Source of the DNA: an uncultured Colwellia sp.
GTDB taxonomy: Bacteria; Pseudomonadota; Gammaproteobacteria; Enterobacterales; Alteromonadaceae
NCBI GenBank assembly: GCA_913063325.1
Contig: CAJXYE010000018.1
Span: 1-64,000 of the forward strand
Length of the DNA: 64,000 bases
Reading direction: 5' to 3'
Below, piece by piece: positions 55,245 to 64,000 of the stretch (positions are counted from its first letter, which is position 1; the number at the start of each line of letters is the position of its first letter). A program made the position numbers and the translations under genes. The notes beneath the pieces were generated by a model. It did no database searches, was not told the origin of the DNA, and worked only from the letters and a program-made list of their open reading frames with translations.

Positions 55245-55649
55245 AAGTTTGTAATTATTAATAATACATATAAGTTAATACGTTGATCGGTGACAGGTAA
55301 GTCAGCTGATAAATAGAGCGTTACCTTCTCATAATAGAATGAAATAAAACCCACAGGGTTTACTACCATCATTATTTATAGCTGAATAATACCATAAAAG
55401 CTTGTTTTTCATAAGTACGGTAAGGGGATTTAAATTGAATACGATCAATGACTTTGACTTTAGCACTAGTGTTGCACGATTTATCCATTTGATGCCATGA
55501 CTCGTTGTCGTAGTTACCGATACTTTCTATTATAAAAAAGTAATGAATCCTCTGGGATTATTGGTAAATACTCTAGTTAATTTTTTAAATAAAAAGTAAA
55601 ATTAGAAGTAAGTTAATGAACTAAAAATGTATTAAGCAAGGAACTGTGG
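55245..55649. other. 405-base gap without a gene
   Basis: Beyond the short hairpin AAACCC-ACA-GGGTTT near 55350 and AT-rich promoter-like DNA I see nothing to annotate. Confidence 0.5.
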
Positions 55650-56054
55650 GTGATTTCAAAAAAAGTAAAAGAGCTATTTGTTTCGTTAATGGAAGCATCA
55701 GGTGATTCTCCCGTTTCCTATGATGTTGAAACGGATCAATATAGTGGCTTTTTCAATAACGCAGTTGTTGATAAATATATTGCATTAGGCGCGCTAGAAC
55801 TTGTTGATGGAGGGGAGGGCTCAATAACTATCTTACTCAACAATCGAGACGACTTTTTAAGTTCTTTCGCCGCAGGTGCGAGAGAAGCTAAGAACGGTAG
55901 TGATCAGTCTTATGCCGACTACAATGCCAATCCGTTTGCATTTTCAGTGGGTTATGAGCACTTTCATCAAATATCTAAGAAAAAACGCAAGATAACTGGC
56001 TATGTATGTCATGGTTTTGAAAGAGAAGATACCAGTTTAATACACCAACAATAA
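55650..56054 (+). CDS. Small hypothetical protein
   Basis: A 134-residue soluble protein that I do not recognise. The GTG start (55650) is preceded by AAGGAA at seven bases. The composition is mixed acidic with a polar C-terminus (ISKKKRKITGYVCHGFERED). No membrane segment, signal peptide or motif is seen. The protein gene that follows starts 26 bases later, so the two may be expressed together. Confidence 0.55.
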   Translation: MISKKVKELFVSLMEASGDSPVSYDVETDQYSGFFNNAVVDKYIALGALELVDGGEGSITILLNNRDDFLSSFAAGAREAKNGSDQSYADYNANPFAFSVGYEHFHQISKKKRKITGYVCHGFEREDTSLIHQQ

Positions 56055-56079
56055 CAATAATAAGAATTTGAAATAAAAA

Positions 56080-56499
56080 ATGATTAAACAGTTTTTCTTT
56101 GTACCACTTGTACTCTTAACATCACTGATAATCTTCACTCTGGTTACTTTATTTTCTACGAGTAACTTTGCTCAAGCTAAATCAGCTAAATCAGCTAAAT
56201 GGCGGGAAGCAGACTTTGTTGATGCTCATTGTCAGGGGGAAATAGAGCATGTATTAATAGATAAAACGCGGGTTGATTGTTTAACCGATACCCATGCTAT
56301 AGAGTATGATTGGGGGAAGAAATGGGCTGAGTCTTTAGGGCAGGCGCTATTTTATTCAGCCATGACAGGGAAAAAAGCCGGCATTGTATTGATTGTTAAT
56401 CCGAAAAGCAAAGAACGCTTTTTAAAACGTTTGAATAAAGCGATTAGCGATAATGATCTTGATGTTGATGTATGGACAATAACCAATAGAAAAACCTAA
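56080..56499 (+). CDS. Exported small protein with a nuclease-like core
   Basis: A 139-residue protein with a hydrophobic N-terminal segment (residues 5-30) ending AQA at a possible cleavage site, then a direct repeat KSAKSAK (from 9-bp DNA repeats). The core RVDCLTDTHAIEYDWGKKWAE and GQALFYSAMTGKKAG resembles the arrangement of D...ExxK-type nuclease folds, with Asp in RVD, Glu in AIEYD and a Lys in GKKW, followed by a Gln/Tyr helix. This is a pattern match only; many relatives are annotated as hypothetical. Export of such a protein would be unusual. Confidence 0.55.
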   Translation: MIKQFFFVPLVLLTSLIIFTLVTLFSTSNFAQAKSAKSAKWREADFVDAHCQGEIEHVLIDKTRVDCLTDTHAIEYDWGKKWAESLGQALFYSAMTGKKAGIVLIVNPKSKERFLKRLNKAISDNDLDVDVWTITNRKT

Positions 56500-56522
56500 T
56501 AAAGCGAACATCCCCATTACGA

Positions 56523-57353
56523 TCAACATTGTTGACTAAAGTGAGATAACCATACTATCGGAGAAAAGACCATATCGAGTTCAGCCTTGATCAATTGATG
56601 GTCGTGTTTACTTGAAAACCATAAAACCATATTTTCATGTTCACCTATTTCAATCACTTTAATCGCGGTTAACTTTCCCCATTTGTCATGGATGATCGCT
56701 TCATTACCAGCGACTTCAAATTGATAGTTTTCAATTTTATTACTTGCCTGGCGAGAAAGTTTAAAGCGTGTTTTTCCTTGTAATAAATTAAGCCTAATTT
56801 GTGCTCCTAATGTATCAATGTCATATAATGCCTGGTTTTTATTTTCACCTTTGTGTTGGTAGTGAGATACTTCATTATTTAAGGTGACCGTTGATGAAAG
56901 GCCATTATCAGCAATATCAGCTTCCATTTCTCTTGATTTAATCCCAGTCAACTTCTGAGAAAATCTTGGCGTTAAAAAGTGATGGTATTGAAAGGAATAT
57001 TGCATCGAACTCTTTTGCTGGTAGGTTGACTCAAGCCATAAAAAACTCACTTCACCGTAAGATGTTACTGTTGCTTTGGTAGTCGTTTCGCTGTTATACC
57101 ACTTTATTTTACGGTGTAAATAACCAACCTTTCGGTTAAAAAAATAAATGTCATACTCAAATTTTTTATCACATTGATGAAGCTCACTAAAGACCTCTTT
57201 GGTTAAAGTGCTAATTGTTTTTGCTTGTAATGGGGTAATAAAAAAAAACAAGAAAACGTTCAGGATTATTAGCGGTGTTAACGTTAGCAAAGAGGAAAAG
57301 CACTTGTCAGTGAAGTTGTTGAATGGGGTTCTGTTAGTCAATTTAGTTATCAT
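56523..57353 (-). CDS. DUF3108-like exported protein
   Basis: A 276-residue protein with a hydrophobic N-terminal segment (residues 20-44, ending LQAKT) that fits an export signal or a membrane anchor. The body (KKFEYDIYFFNRKVGYLHRK) resembles DUF3108/DUF6134 proteins, which have a lipocalin- or LolA-like beta fold. The function is unknown. The gene converges on the exported small protein gene. Confidence 0.5.
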   Translation of the reverse strand: MITKLTNRTPFNNFTDKCFSSLLTLTPLIILNVFLFFFITPLQAKTISTLTKEVFSELHQCDKKFEYDIYFFNRKVGYLHRKIKWYNSETTTKATVTSYGEVSFLWLESTYQQKSSMQYSFQYHHFLTPRFSQKLTGIKSREMEADIADNGLSSTVTLNNEVSHYQHKGENKNQALYDIDTLGAQIRLNLLQGKTRFKLSRQASNKIENYQFEVAGNEAIIHDKWGKLTAIKVIEIGEHENMVLWFSSKHDHQLIKAELDMVFSPIVWLSHFSQQC

Positions 57354-57454
57354 TGTTGGCTAGCGTTTCAAAGTATTAGCAAAATATTATAAAGGGTATA
57401 GTAACACATCAATTAGGGGGCTAAATGAACTATGTCATCACAATAACATCAATA

Positions 57455-59491
57455 TTAATCGAGTATTTTACATAACTCATCCTCTAAAGTTTTCATCCGA
57501 AATGGTTTGACTAGCCTACCTTTGAATCCATATTCGGTATGATTGGACATAATCTTACCGGTGGAGTATCCACTTGAAACAATGGCTTTTACCAGAGGAT
57601 TAATATCAAGTAGCTCCGTTATGACCTCTTCGCCACCTTTACCACCAGGAATGGTTAAATCCATAATAACAACATCAAAAGGTTTACCGCACTTATCAGC
57701 ATCAATATATTTTTCTAGCGCATTTTTCCCATCAATAGCAGTTTCAACTGAATAGCCTAAGGCTATAAGCATCTCCACTGATATATCCAGAATCATTTCT
57801 TCATCATCCATCAATAAGACATTGCCTGAACTTTTCGTGAGGTTTTTTGTTTCATTGAACCATACATTATTAGTTATCTGTACATCTGAACTTGCTGGCA
57901 GATAGATACTAAATGTTGTGCCTTTACCAAGTTCCGACTCCACACTGATAAAACCATTATGTTTTTCAATAATGCTGTGTGCCGTAGCTAAGCCAAGTCC
58001 ACTACCTGATTGTTTAGTGGTAAAATAAGGGTCAAATATATATTTTTTATGCTCCTCAGAGATACCTACGCCATTATCAGAAATTTGGAGACAAACGAAT
58101 TCGCCACAAAGATGGGGAACAAGGTTATGAGTGAAATTTTCAATATTAATAGCCTCTACAGACAGAATTCCATCTTTGGGCATAGCATGAACGGCGTTAA
58201 TTAACAGGTTAGTTATAACCTGCGATAATTGCCCTTTATCGGCATTAAGCATCCATAAATTTTTTGGTAGTGTCAGGATAGTTTTAACACTACTGCCACT
58301 AAGAGAGAACTCAATTGAATCTTCAATAACCTGTTTAACATCTATAGTCTCAATTAAAGGATCGCCACCTTTTGCAAAGGTCAGTAGTTGATTTGTTAGG
58401 TTGGTAGCTCTATCCATCGCTTGATTGGCCGTTTTAATATGCTGATATGCATCATGTTCAGCGGGTAATTTTAGTTTTGCTAATTCAAGGTGACCAAACA
58501 TGCCAGCAAGGATATTATTAAAATCATGGGCTATTCCTCCCGCTAAGAAGCCAATAGATTTAAGTTTTCTTGCTTTGAATAACTCCTCTTCAATTTGTTT
58601 TTGCAATGTAATATCGACAATACTAACGGGTACACTTTTGAATCCCTCTTTTGACGTAGGTATATGATAAGAAAGTATAGTATGTATATTATTACCTGCT
58701 TTTGTTGTAAAAGTAGCTTCAGAACGAAATACCTTATCGCCATCCCATATAGCACATAACTCCTTGATAAATACCTCATCTGCCTCAGGGGTAAAAGAGT
58801 TCGATATTTCTTCAATAAAATTATGCTCTGAAGTTAAATTAAACATTTTGAGCGTTGCATTATTCACATTGACTACTTTGACCATGCCGGTAAATTCAAT
58901 TATTTTTTGCGGGTGTTCTCTCAAGTATTGATACAAATCTGTCACTCCGGCAATACGAAGCTGCTCCAAAGCACTTTTAAGGTCTGACATATCCTCATTC
59001 AAAATAGAGATCTCTGTATTCTCAAATATACTGCGAAATTTAATTTCACTCTCTCGTGATTTTCTTTGATGGTTTCTTTGCTCGGTAACATTTTCGGTTA
59101 ACCCTAAAACTCTTTCTACATGACCCATTTCGTCAAAAACAGGGGCGAAACAGGAGCTGAAAATAAGTTCAGAGTCTTCGGGGCTAAATTCAAAAGCATG
59201 AAACTCACCTTGATATGCTTGTGTTAAGAACTCATTTATTTCAACCTTTTGTTTTTCACAGACAAAATCTATGTAATGAATACCACAAACTTCCTCTTCT
59301 TTTTTCATATTCATCATATTAAGACCCGTTCCATTCATTGAGGTGATCTGGCCTGCTAAGTTAATTTCATGAATACAGATAGGAGCCGATTGAATAAGCG
59401 TAGTCAATCGGTGTTCATTTTCTTGGGCTGCTATGAGTTCTATTCGAAGTGACTTAATTAATTCGTCCTTGGCATCTAGCTCTTGTTGCAT
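57455..59491 (-). CDS. PAS-domain hybrid histidine kinase
   Basis: A 678-residue soluble sensor kinase with two PAS domains (about 25-145 and 165-300). The phospho-acceptor is His322 in GIAHDFNNILAGMFGHLELA, a phosphotransfer type common in hybrid kinases. The ATPase has NLLINAVHAM and DNGVGI, and the receiver ends with Asp611 (DVVIMDLTIPGG) and a Lys. There are no membrane helices, so it senses a cytoplasmic signal. I use the Met at 59491 since AAGGGA lies before it. The partner regulator is not in the window. Confidence 0.87.
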   Translation of the reverse strand: MQQELDAKDELIKSLRIELIAAQENEHRLTTLIQSAPICIHEINLAGQITSMNGTGLNMMNMKKEEEVCGIHYIDFVCEKQKVEINEFLTQAYQGEFHAFEFSPEDSELIFSSCFAPVFDEMGHVERVLGLTENVTEQRNHQRKSRESEIKFRSIFENTEISILNEDMSDLKSALEQLRIAGVTDLYQYLREHPQKIIEFTGMVKVVNVNNATLKMFNLTSEHNFIEEISNSFTPEADEVFIKELCAIWDGDKVFRSEATFTTKAGNNIHTILSYHIPTSKEGFKSVPVSIVDITLQKQIEEELFKARKLKSIGFLAGGIAHDFNNILAGMFGHLELAKLKLPAEHDAYQHIKTANQAMDRATNLTNQLLTFAKGGDPLIETIDVKQVIEDSIEFSLSGSSVKTILTLPKNLWMLNADKGQLSQVITNLLINAVHAMPKDGILSVEAINIENFTHNLVPHLCGEFVCLQISDNGVGISEEHKKYIFDPYFTTKQSGSGLGLATAHSIIEKHNGFISVESELGKGTTFSIYLPASSDVQITNNVWFNETKNLTKSSGNVLLMDDEEMILDISVEMLIALGYSVETAIDGKNALEKYIDADKCGKPFDVVIMDLTIPGGKGGEEVITELLDINPLVKAIVSSGYSTGKIMSNHTEYGFKGRLVKPFRMKTLEDELCKILD

Positions 59492-59887
59492 TTTATTCCC
59501 TTTATTCCCTTTAGAGCACAATGCTCTTAACTACCATATTTGATGTCCTTAATAGAGAGAGCTTAGTAGAAACAGTACAATCTTTCCATTATAGAAATAG
59601 TATGTTCGTCATCTGTGCGCGCTAATAAACCCCAATTTTGTATATGATCACATCAAAAATACGGGTGTTGATAAGTCTCTCATTATTTTAAGCAGGCATA
59701 TTCATTTTCTAAATATCAGGTTTCAATCTCCATATTTATGGAAGCATTTTTTCTATGGTCTAGAATATTCTATGAGATGAAATTTATGCGGTAATTAACG
59801 TGTTGAAAGTGATTTAACAGCCATTTTAATACTTAAATAATTCAGTGACTTTTAATCTCTAAGGTTAGGCTAATTTAGGGAAAAACT

Positions 59888-61543
59888 ATGATTGAGAATA
59901 AGATAAAGGCATCAGATTTATTTGTACAAGCGCTCGAGGCCGAAGGGGTGGAGTACATTTTTGCGGTACCTGGGGAGGAAAACTTGGACATGGTTGAATC
60001 TTTGCGTAAATCTACCATTAAGTTAGTACTTACTCGCCATGAGCAAGGTTCGGGCTTTATGGCTGCTACTTATGGTCGCCTAACCGGAAAAGCGGGTGTT
60101 TGTATGGCTACACTTGGTCCCGGTGCTACAAATTTGGCAACACCTGCCGCTTATGCTCACTTAGGGGGCATGCCTTTAATTATGATTACCGGGCAAAAGC
60201 CCATTAAAAAGTCAAAGCAGGGCCAATTCCAAATTATTGATGTGGTTGGCTTGTTTGCACCTATTTGTAAAATGTCTAAACAAATTGTGCACGGAGATAC
60301 TATTCCATCGCTAGTTCGAGAAGCTTTTCGTCTTAGTGAAGAAGAACGGCCCGGAGCCTTGCTTTTAGAATTACCGGAAGATATTGCCGCAGAAGACTGT
60401 ACTGAAAAAGTAGTGACACCACATAAACGGCATTATGCTCATGCGAGTGATATCGTGCTAAAGGAGGCTGTAACATTAATTAAGTCAGCAAAAATGCCGT
60501 TAATATTAATTGGCGCAGGTGCTAACCGGCAAAATGTTCGTGAGGCAATGTGTAACTTTGTTCATGCTACTCGTATTCCGTTTTTTGTTACGCAAATGGG
60601 TAAAGGTGTTGTTGATGAACGTTCAAGCCTATTTTTGGGGACGGCAGCATTATCCGCGGGCGATTATTTACATTGCGCTATTGAGCGAGCAGATCTAATT
60701 ATCAATATTGGACATGATGTCATTGAAAAACCGCCATTTTTTATGGAACAAGGTGGTAAGACAGTTATCCATATAAATTATAAGTCAGCGCAAGTTGACC
60801 AAGTCTATTTTCCACAAATTGAAGTTATTGGCGATCTCGCTGCATCTGTTGATGCATTAAAAGTTAAGTTAGGCGGTGAAGTTCAATTTGATCGTACATA
60901 TTTTGAAAAAATAAAGTTAGCGATTGATGAGCATATTGAAGAAGGGGCAGGTGATGCTCGTTTTCCTATTATTCCACAACGTTTTGTTGCCGATATTCGA
61001 AAAGTAATGGCTGATAAAGATATTATCGCCTTGGATAATGGCATCTATAAAATTTGGTTCGCGCGTAACTATAAGGCTTATCAGCCTAATACGGTATTAC
61101 TTGATAACGCCCTTGCCACTATGGGAGCAGGTCTTCCTTCAGGCATGATGGCTGCCATGTTAAACCCAGATCAAAGAGTCATGGCGATATGTGGTGACGG
61201 TGGTTTTATGATGAACTCACAAGAATTAGAAACTGCCATTCGTCTAGGTTTGAACTTAGTGGTAACGGTATTAAATGATAATTCTTATGGCATGATTCGC
61301 TGGAAGCAAGCCAGTGCAGGTTTTGATGATTGGGGCTTAGAGTTTGGTAATCCTGACTTTGTTAAATATGCAGAAAGTTATGGCGCAACAGGGCATAGAG
61401 TCACTTGTGCCCAAGATCTAATACCTACCTATGAAAAAGCCTTCTCTGCAGGGGGAGTGCATCTTGTTGAATTACCAGTTGATTACTCTGAAAATCAGAG
61501 AGTATTAATTGATGAATTAGCTGAAAAGGTTTGTTTAATATAA
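59888..61543 (+). CDS. Acetolactate-synthase-like TPP enzyme (no small subunit)
   Basis: A 551-residue thiamine-diphosphate enzyme. The N-terminal FAVPGEENLDMVESL, the catalytic Glu in TRHEQG, and the TPP-binding GDGGFMMN...LNDNSYGM are present. The sequence matches large-subunit acetolactate synthases of the catabolic kind rather than oxalyl-CoA or sulfoacetaldehyde enzymes. No ilvN-type regulatory subunit follows; instead an aldehyde dehydrogenase gene comes 52 bases later. TTAGGGAA supports the start. The true substrate may not be pyruvate. Confidence 0.8.
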   Translation: MIENKIKASDLFVQALEAEGVEYIFAVPGEENLDMVESLRKSTIKLVLTRHEQGSGFMAATYGRLTGKAGVCMATLGPGATNLATPAAYAHLGGMPLIMITGQKPIKKSKQGQFQIIDVVGLFAPICKMSKQIVHGDTIPSLVREAFRLSEEERPGALLLELPEDIAAEDCTEKVVTPHKRHYAHASDIVLKEAVTLIKSAKMPLILIGAGANRQNVREAMCNFVHATRIPFFVTQMGKGVVDERSSLFLGTAALSAGDYLHCAIERADLIINIGHDVIEKPPFFMEQGGKTVIHINYKSAQVDQVYFPQIEVIGDLAASVDALKVKLGGEVQFDRTYFEKIKLAIDEHIEEGAGDARFPIIPQRFVADIRKVMADKDIIALDNGIYKIWFARNYKAYQPNTVLLDNALATMGAGLPSGMMAAMLNPDQRVMAICGDGGFMMNSQELETAIRLGLNLVVTVLNDNSYGMIRWKQASAGFDDWGLEFGNPDFVKYAESYGATGHRVTCAQDLIPTYEKAFSAGGVHLVELPVDYSENQRVLIDELAEKVCLI

Positions 61544-61595
61544 CTTTATATGAAGCCTTTGGGCAAAGCACTTTCAACTATTAAAGAGAAATATT

Positions 61596-63023
61596 ATGGC
61601 TAATGCAAAGAAAAGTAGCGTTTCTGGAAAAAAGAACGGGCCGGAAAAACTTAATGTGGTTAACCCTTTTGATCAAAGTCATGTAGGGTCAGTTCCGACA
61701 GTTACTTGGGATAAAATTGATAAATATTTAACAAGCTCCCAACAACTCTTTAAAGACAGCCATCAATGGCTTCCTGCATTTGAGCGTATTAAAATACTCA
61801 AAAAAGCTGCGGTACTACTTTCTCAAAGAGCAGATGAATTAGCGCTATTAATTGCCAGTGAAGGGGGAAAACCACTGGCCGATGCGCGTGTTGAAGTTGC
61901 TAGAGCTATTGATGGTGTTGAGCTTTGCGCCAAAGAAATCTCTAAATTAACCGGTAGCCAAATACCGATGGACTTAACTCAAGCAGGCGCGGGTAGAATA
62001 GCCTTTACCACCAAAGAGCCGATTGGTATTGTCGTTGCTGTCTCTGCGTTTAATCACCCGTTGAATTTAATCGTGCATCAGGTTGCGCCAGCCGTTGCTG
62101 CAGGTTGCCCTGTGTTAGTTAAGCCAGCACGAGATACGCCGTTATCTTGTAAGGCATTTGTTGATATATTACATGAAGCAGGCTTACCCCCTCACTGGTG
62201 CCATTTTATTGCCTGTGATATCCCTACCTCTGAAAAAATGATCACCGACCCACGTGTGGCATTTTTCAGTTTCATTGGTTCGGCTAAAGTGGGTTGGATG
62301 TTGCGTTCTAAGTTAGCACCAGGTACACGCTGTGCATTAGAACATGGCGGAGTTGCCCCTGTTCTTATCGAAGATAGTGCAGATATTGAGGAGATGATCC
62401 CAAGTTTACTTAAAGGTGGTTTTTATCATTCAGGACAAGTGTGTGTGTCTGTTCAACGTATTTTTGCCCCTAAGGCCAAAGCAAAATATATTGCACAAAT
62501 GTTGGCTGATGGCGCAGCAAAACTCATTGTTGGTAATGCGATAGATAAATTTACAGAGTGCGGACCACTTATTCGACCTAAAGAAGTTGACCGGGTTGCT
62601 GCTTGGGTTGATGAAGCTGTGGCAGCGGGCGCAACACTTGTTACTGGAGGTAAACGATTAGGAAAAACCACCTATGCACCAACGGTACTTCTTGAGCCAC
62701 CAGTTGATGCTAAAGTTTCTACTATGGAAGTTTTTGGTCCTGTCGTTTGTGTATATAGCTATACCGATATTGACAAAGCTATTGCTCAAGCTAATTCATT
62801 GGAATATGCCTTTCAAGCGTCAGTGTTTACAAAAAATCTTGATGTAGCAATGAAAGCCATTCGAGAATTAGAGGCTACTGCAGTGATGGTGAATGATCAT
62901 AGTGCATTTAGGGTTGATTGGATGCCTTTCGCTGGGCGGAAGCAGTCGGGATATAATACTGGCGGCATTGCTTACACAATGCACGATATGTCTCAGGATA
63001 AAATGGCCGTTATTAAGCTTTAA
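61596..63023 (+). CDS. NAD(P)-dependent aldehyde dehydrogenase
   Basis: A 475-residue dehydrogenase. Cys283 in HSGQVCVSVQ is the catalytic nucleophile, with the Glu in LEHGGVAP and the cofactor loop FFSFIGSAKVG. The sequence does not match MmsA, so this is a simple oxidising enzyme. It is in an operon with the acetolactate-synthase-like gene, which suggests that an aldehyde formed or used by that enzyme is oxidised to an acid. A terminator follows at 63088. Confidence 0.86.
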   Translation: MANAKKSSVSGKKNGPEKLNVVNPFDQSHVGSVPTVTWDKIDKYLTSSQQLFKDSHQWLPAFERIKILKKAAVLLSQRADELALLIASEGGKPLADARVEVARAIDGVELCAKEISKLTGSQIPMDLTQAGAGRIAFTTKEPIGIVVAVSAFNHPLNLIVHQVAPAVAAGCPVLVKPARDTPLSCKAFVDILHEAGLPPHWCHFIACDIPTSEKMITDPRVAFFSFIGSAKVGWMLRSKLAPGTRCALEHGGVAPVLIEDSADIEEMIPSLLKGGFYHSGQVCVSVQRIFAPKAKAKYIAQMLADGAAKLIVGNAIDKFTECGPLIRPKEVDRVAAWVDEAVAAGATLVTGGKRLGKTTYAPTVLLEPPVDAKVSTMEVFGPVVCVYSYTDIDKAIAQANSLEYAFQASVFTKNLDVAMKAIRELEATAVMVNDHSAFRVDWMPFAGRKQSGYNTGGIAYTMHDMSQDKMAVIKL

Positions 63024-63087
63024 TCGTTACTCATTGTGAGTAATAGAAAGCGCCAATGATATTGGTATAATTACTACTAAGTAGCAC

Positions 63088-63111
63088 AAGCCCATTTTAG
63101 GGCTTTTTTTT
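63088..63111 (+). terminator. Terminator after the aldehyde dehydrogenase
   Basis: AAGCCC (63088-63093) pairs with GGGCTT (63100-63105) across a six-base loop, followed by eight T. Confidence 0.88.
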
Positions 63112-63138
63112 CGTCTCCAGTTTACTGCCCATACAATA

Positions 63139-63172
63139 TATACCCATTACCATTCAAGACGCATGTTTCAGA
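63139..63172 (+). repeat. Copy of an interspersed repeat motif
   Basis: ATACCCATTACCATTCAAGA with GTTTCAG after it, similar to the left end of the element at 41265-41530 and to 24309-24340. Confidence 0.5.
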
Positions 63173-63295
63173 GTTTGTGAGCTGTTTCAGTTTTAGGCGC
63201 AGTGATTAAATAATGGTTATTCCCTATGTAATTGCTGCAATAACAAAAAATGAATTAACTCAATAATTTAAATTATCAGTATTAAATTGTTAATT

Positions 63296-63326
63296 AAAGC
63301 CCTTATCTTTGTGATAAGGGCTTTTT
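63296..63326. terminator. Terminator for the Kef-type gene
   Basis: A perfect 12-bp stem (63296-63307 with 63313-63324) with a T-rich tail on the plus strand and a weaker one on the minus strand. It lies between converging genes and can stop both. Confidence 0.8.
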
Positions 63327-63372
63327 GCATTTTATCAGTGAAGTTGCTTTTATCGTTTTTAACTTTATAGTT

Positions 63373-64000
63373 TTAATTTCCTTCTTTTAACTTTTGACAA
63401 GTCTGCATTTTACTCTGGTCTTCTTTATCACTAATGAGTACTTGTTGAAGCAGCTCCATGCGTTGTTTCACTGCAACACCGTAACTATGATCGTCTCCCC
63501 AGACTCTAGATAAAACATGCATTGATTCTTTATCGTGATCGGAAAATAATTTGCCAGCACGTTTAGAGCTCTCGGTGCTATTTCCTAGTAACTCTAACGC
63601 TGAAATGCCTAGTTCCAAAGCTGATTCGAACGTTTCTCGTTTAATTGCTTTTACACCGATACGTAATAACTCATAAGCATGATGGCGATCAATAGCACGG
63701 GCAGCAATTTGTAAATTTGGGTAATGCTTTTGCGCGAGTAGGGCAATTTCAATGATTTTATCCGGCTCATCAATAGCTATTACTAACAACTGCGCTTCTT
63801 TTGCGCCGGAAGCTTCTAATAAGTCTTTACGTGCAGCATCACCATAAAATACTTTATTGCCAAATTTCTTTAACATGTCAATTTGACTTGGACTGTGGTC
63901 TAAAATAGACAGATGATAACCTTGCGAGCTAAGTAGACGACCTACTATTTGGCCAAAACGACCATAACCCGCAATGATAACGCTTTTGGTGGCCTCTATA
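63373..64000 (-). CDS. Kef-type potassium antiporter, RCK (TrkA-N) C-terminal part (5' end outside window)
   Basis: The minus-strand frame is open to the window edge at 64000, so this is the C-terminal part only. The visible sequence begins with the Rossmann motif SVIIAGYGRFGQIVGRLL and continues DAARKDLLEASGAKEAQLLV and HHAYELLRIGVKAIKRETFE, which is the RCK domain of KefB/KefC. These are glutathione-gated K+/H+ antiporters of the inner membrane that protect against electrophiles. The membrane part should lie beyond 64000. The C-terminus ends in a Lys/Gln-rich tail. Confidence 0.9.
   Translation of the reverse strand, partial: IEATKSVIIAGYGRFGQIVGRLLSSQGYHLSILDHSPSQIDMLKKFGNKVFYGDAARKDLLEASGAKEAQLLVIAIDEPDKIIEIALLAQKHYPNLQIAARAIDRHHAYELLRIGVKAIKRETFESALELGISALELLGNSTESSKRAGKLFSDHDKESMHVLSRVWGDDHSYGVAVKQRMELLQQVLISDKEDQSKMQTCQKLKEGN

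Noticed and set aside
59888-61543. Sulfoacetaldehyde acetyltransferase or oxalyl-CoA decarboxylase
   Set aside because: The N-terminal VPGEENLD and overall motif pattern fit acetolactate-synthase-like enzymes better, and no sulfonate or oxalate genes are near.

Overview
The window is one continuous 64 kb piece of a low-GC gammaproteobacterial chromosome. It most likely comes from a marine member of the Alteromonadales close to Colwellia or Thalassotalea. That placement is an inference from the housekeeping block ftsH-folP-glmM-tpiA-secG-tRNA-Leu, the AT-rich codon use, the close match of the tyrP and mmsAB genes to gammaproteobacterial forms, and the many Lrp, LysR and PutP-type sensor kinase genes. 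No prophage, transposase, CRISPR array or rRNA operon is visible.

Layout. 1-5680: the ftsH-folP-glmM-tpiA-secG-tRNA-Leu(GAG) block, ftsH cut by the left edge. 5.9-13.4 kb: transporters (MFS, TyrP-like, two EamA), a PhyH-family oxygenase, an AhpD-like protein and a MarR regulator. 13.4-16.8 kb: a compact zinc-starvation island on the minus strand (rpmE2-rpmJ2, DUF1826, zur, merC-like, COG0523 GTPase) with two candidate Zur boxes. 16.9-19.2 kb: a scarred accessory stretch holding two decayed copies of an EamA gene end on either side of a PilZ gene, a frameshifted SDR remnant and a compositionally different DUF2293 gene. 19.4-25 kb: a membrane AraC regulator, small membrane proteins, an HD-GYP phosphodiesterase, and two genes broken by in-frame stops (GlcG/HbpS-like, GNAT). 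25-30.4 kb: a DEAD-box helicase, then valine-catabolic mmsA and mmsB with a divergent LysR gene. 30.6-39.9 kb: a LuxR-type response regulator, a fold-II PLP lyase, a MOSC/flavin/2Fe-2S fusion, two Lrp regulators, a LysE exporter and a 1200-residue symporter-linked hybrid kinase. 40.1-51.8 kb: a DcaP-like porin, a MITE-like repeat, and a tightly packed uptake and activation operon (LivG, acyl-CoA synthetase, LivH, LivM, binding protein, LivF, PaaK-like protein, hotdog thioesterase), then an isochorismatase-family hydrolase. 51.9-64 kb: a SWIM/SNF2 helicase, small unknown proteins, a second hybrid kinase, an acetolactate-synthase-like enzyme paired with an aldehyde dehydrogenase, and the C-terminal part of a Kef-type K+ antiporter cut by the right edge.

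How they work together. The zinc island would replace zinc-binding ribosomal proteins L31 and L36 and supply a metallochaperone when zinc is low. The 40-51 kb locus looks like one outer-membrane-to-CoA-thioester route for an unidentified carboxylate. The nearby kinase and response regulator resemble the CrbS/CrbR (MxtR/ErdR) acetate-switch pair and are reasonable candidates for its control. The strongest candidates for something under-described are this uptake and activation locus with its P-loop-less PaaK-like protein, the DUF1826 protein with an HxD...H arrangement under apparent zinc control, and the interspersed repeat and hairpin elements between genes.
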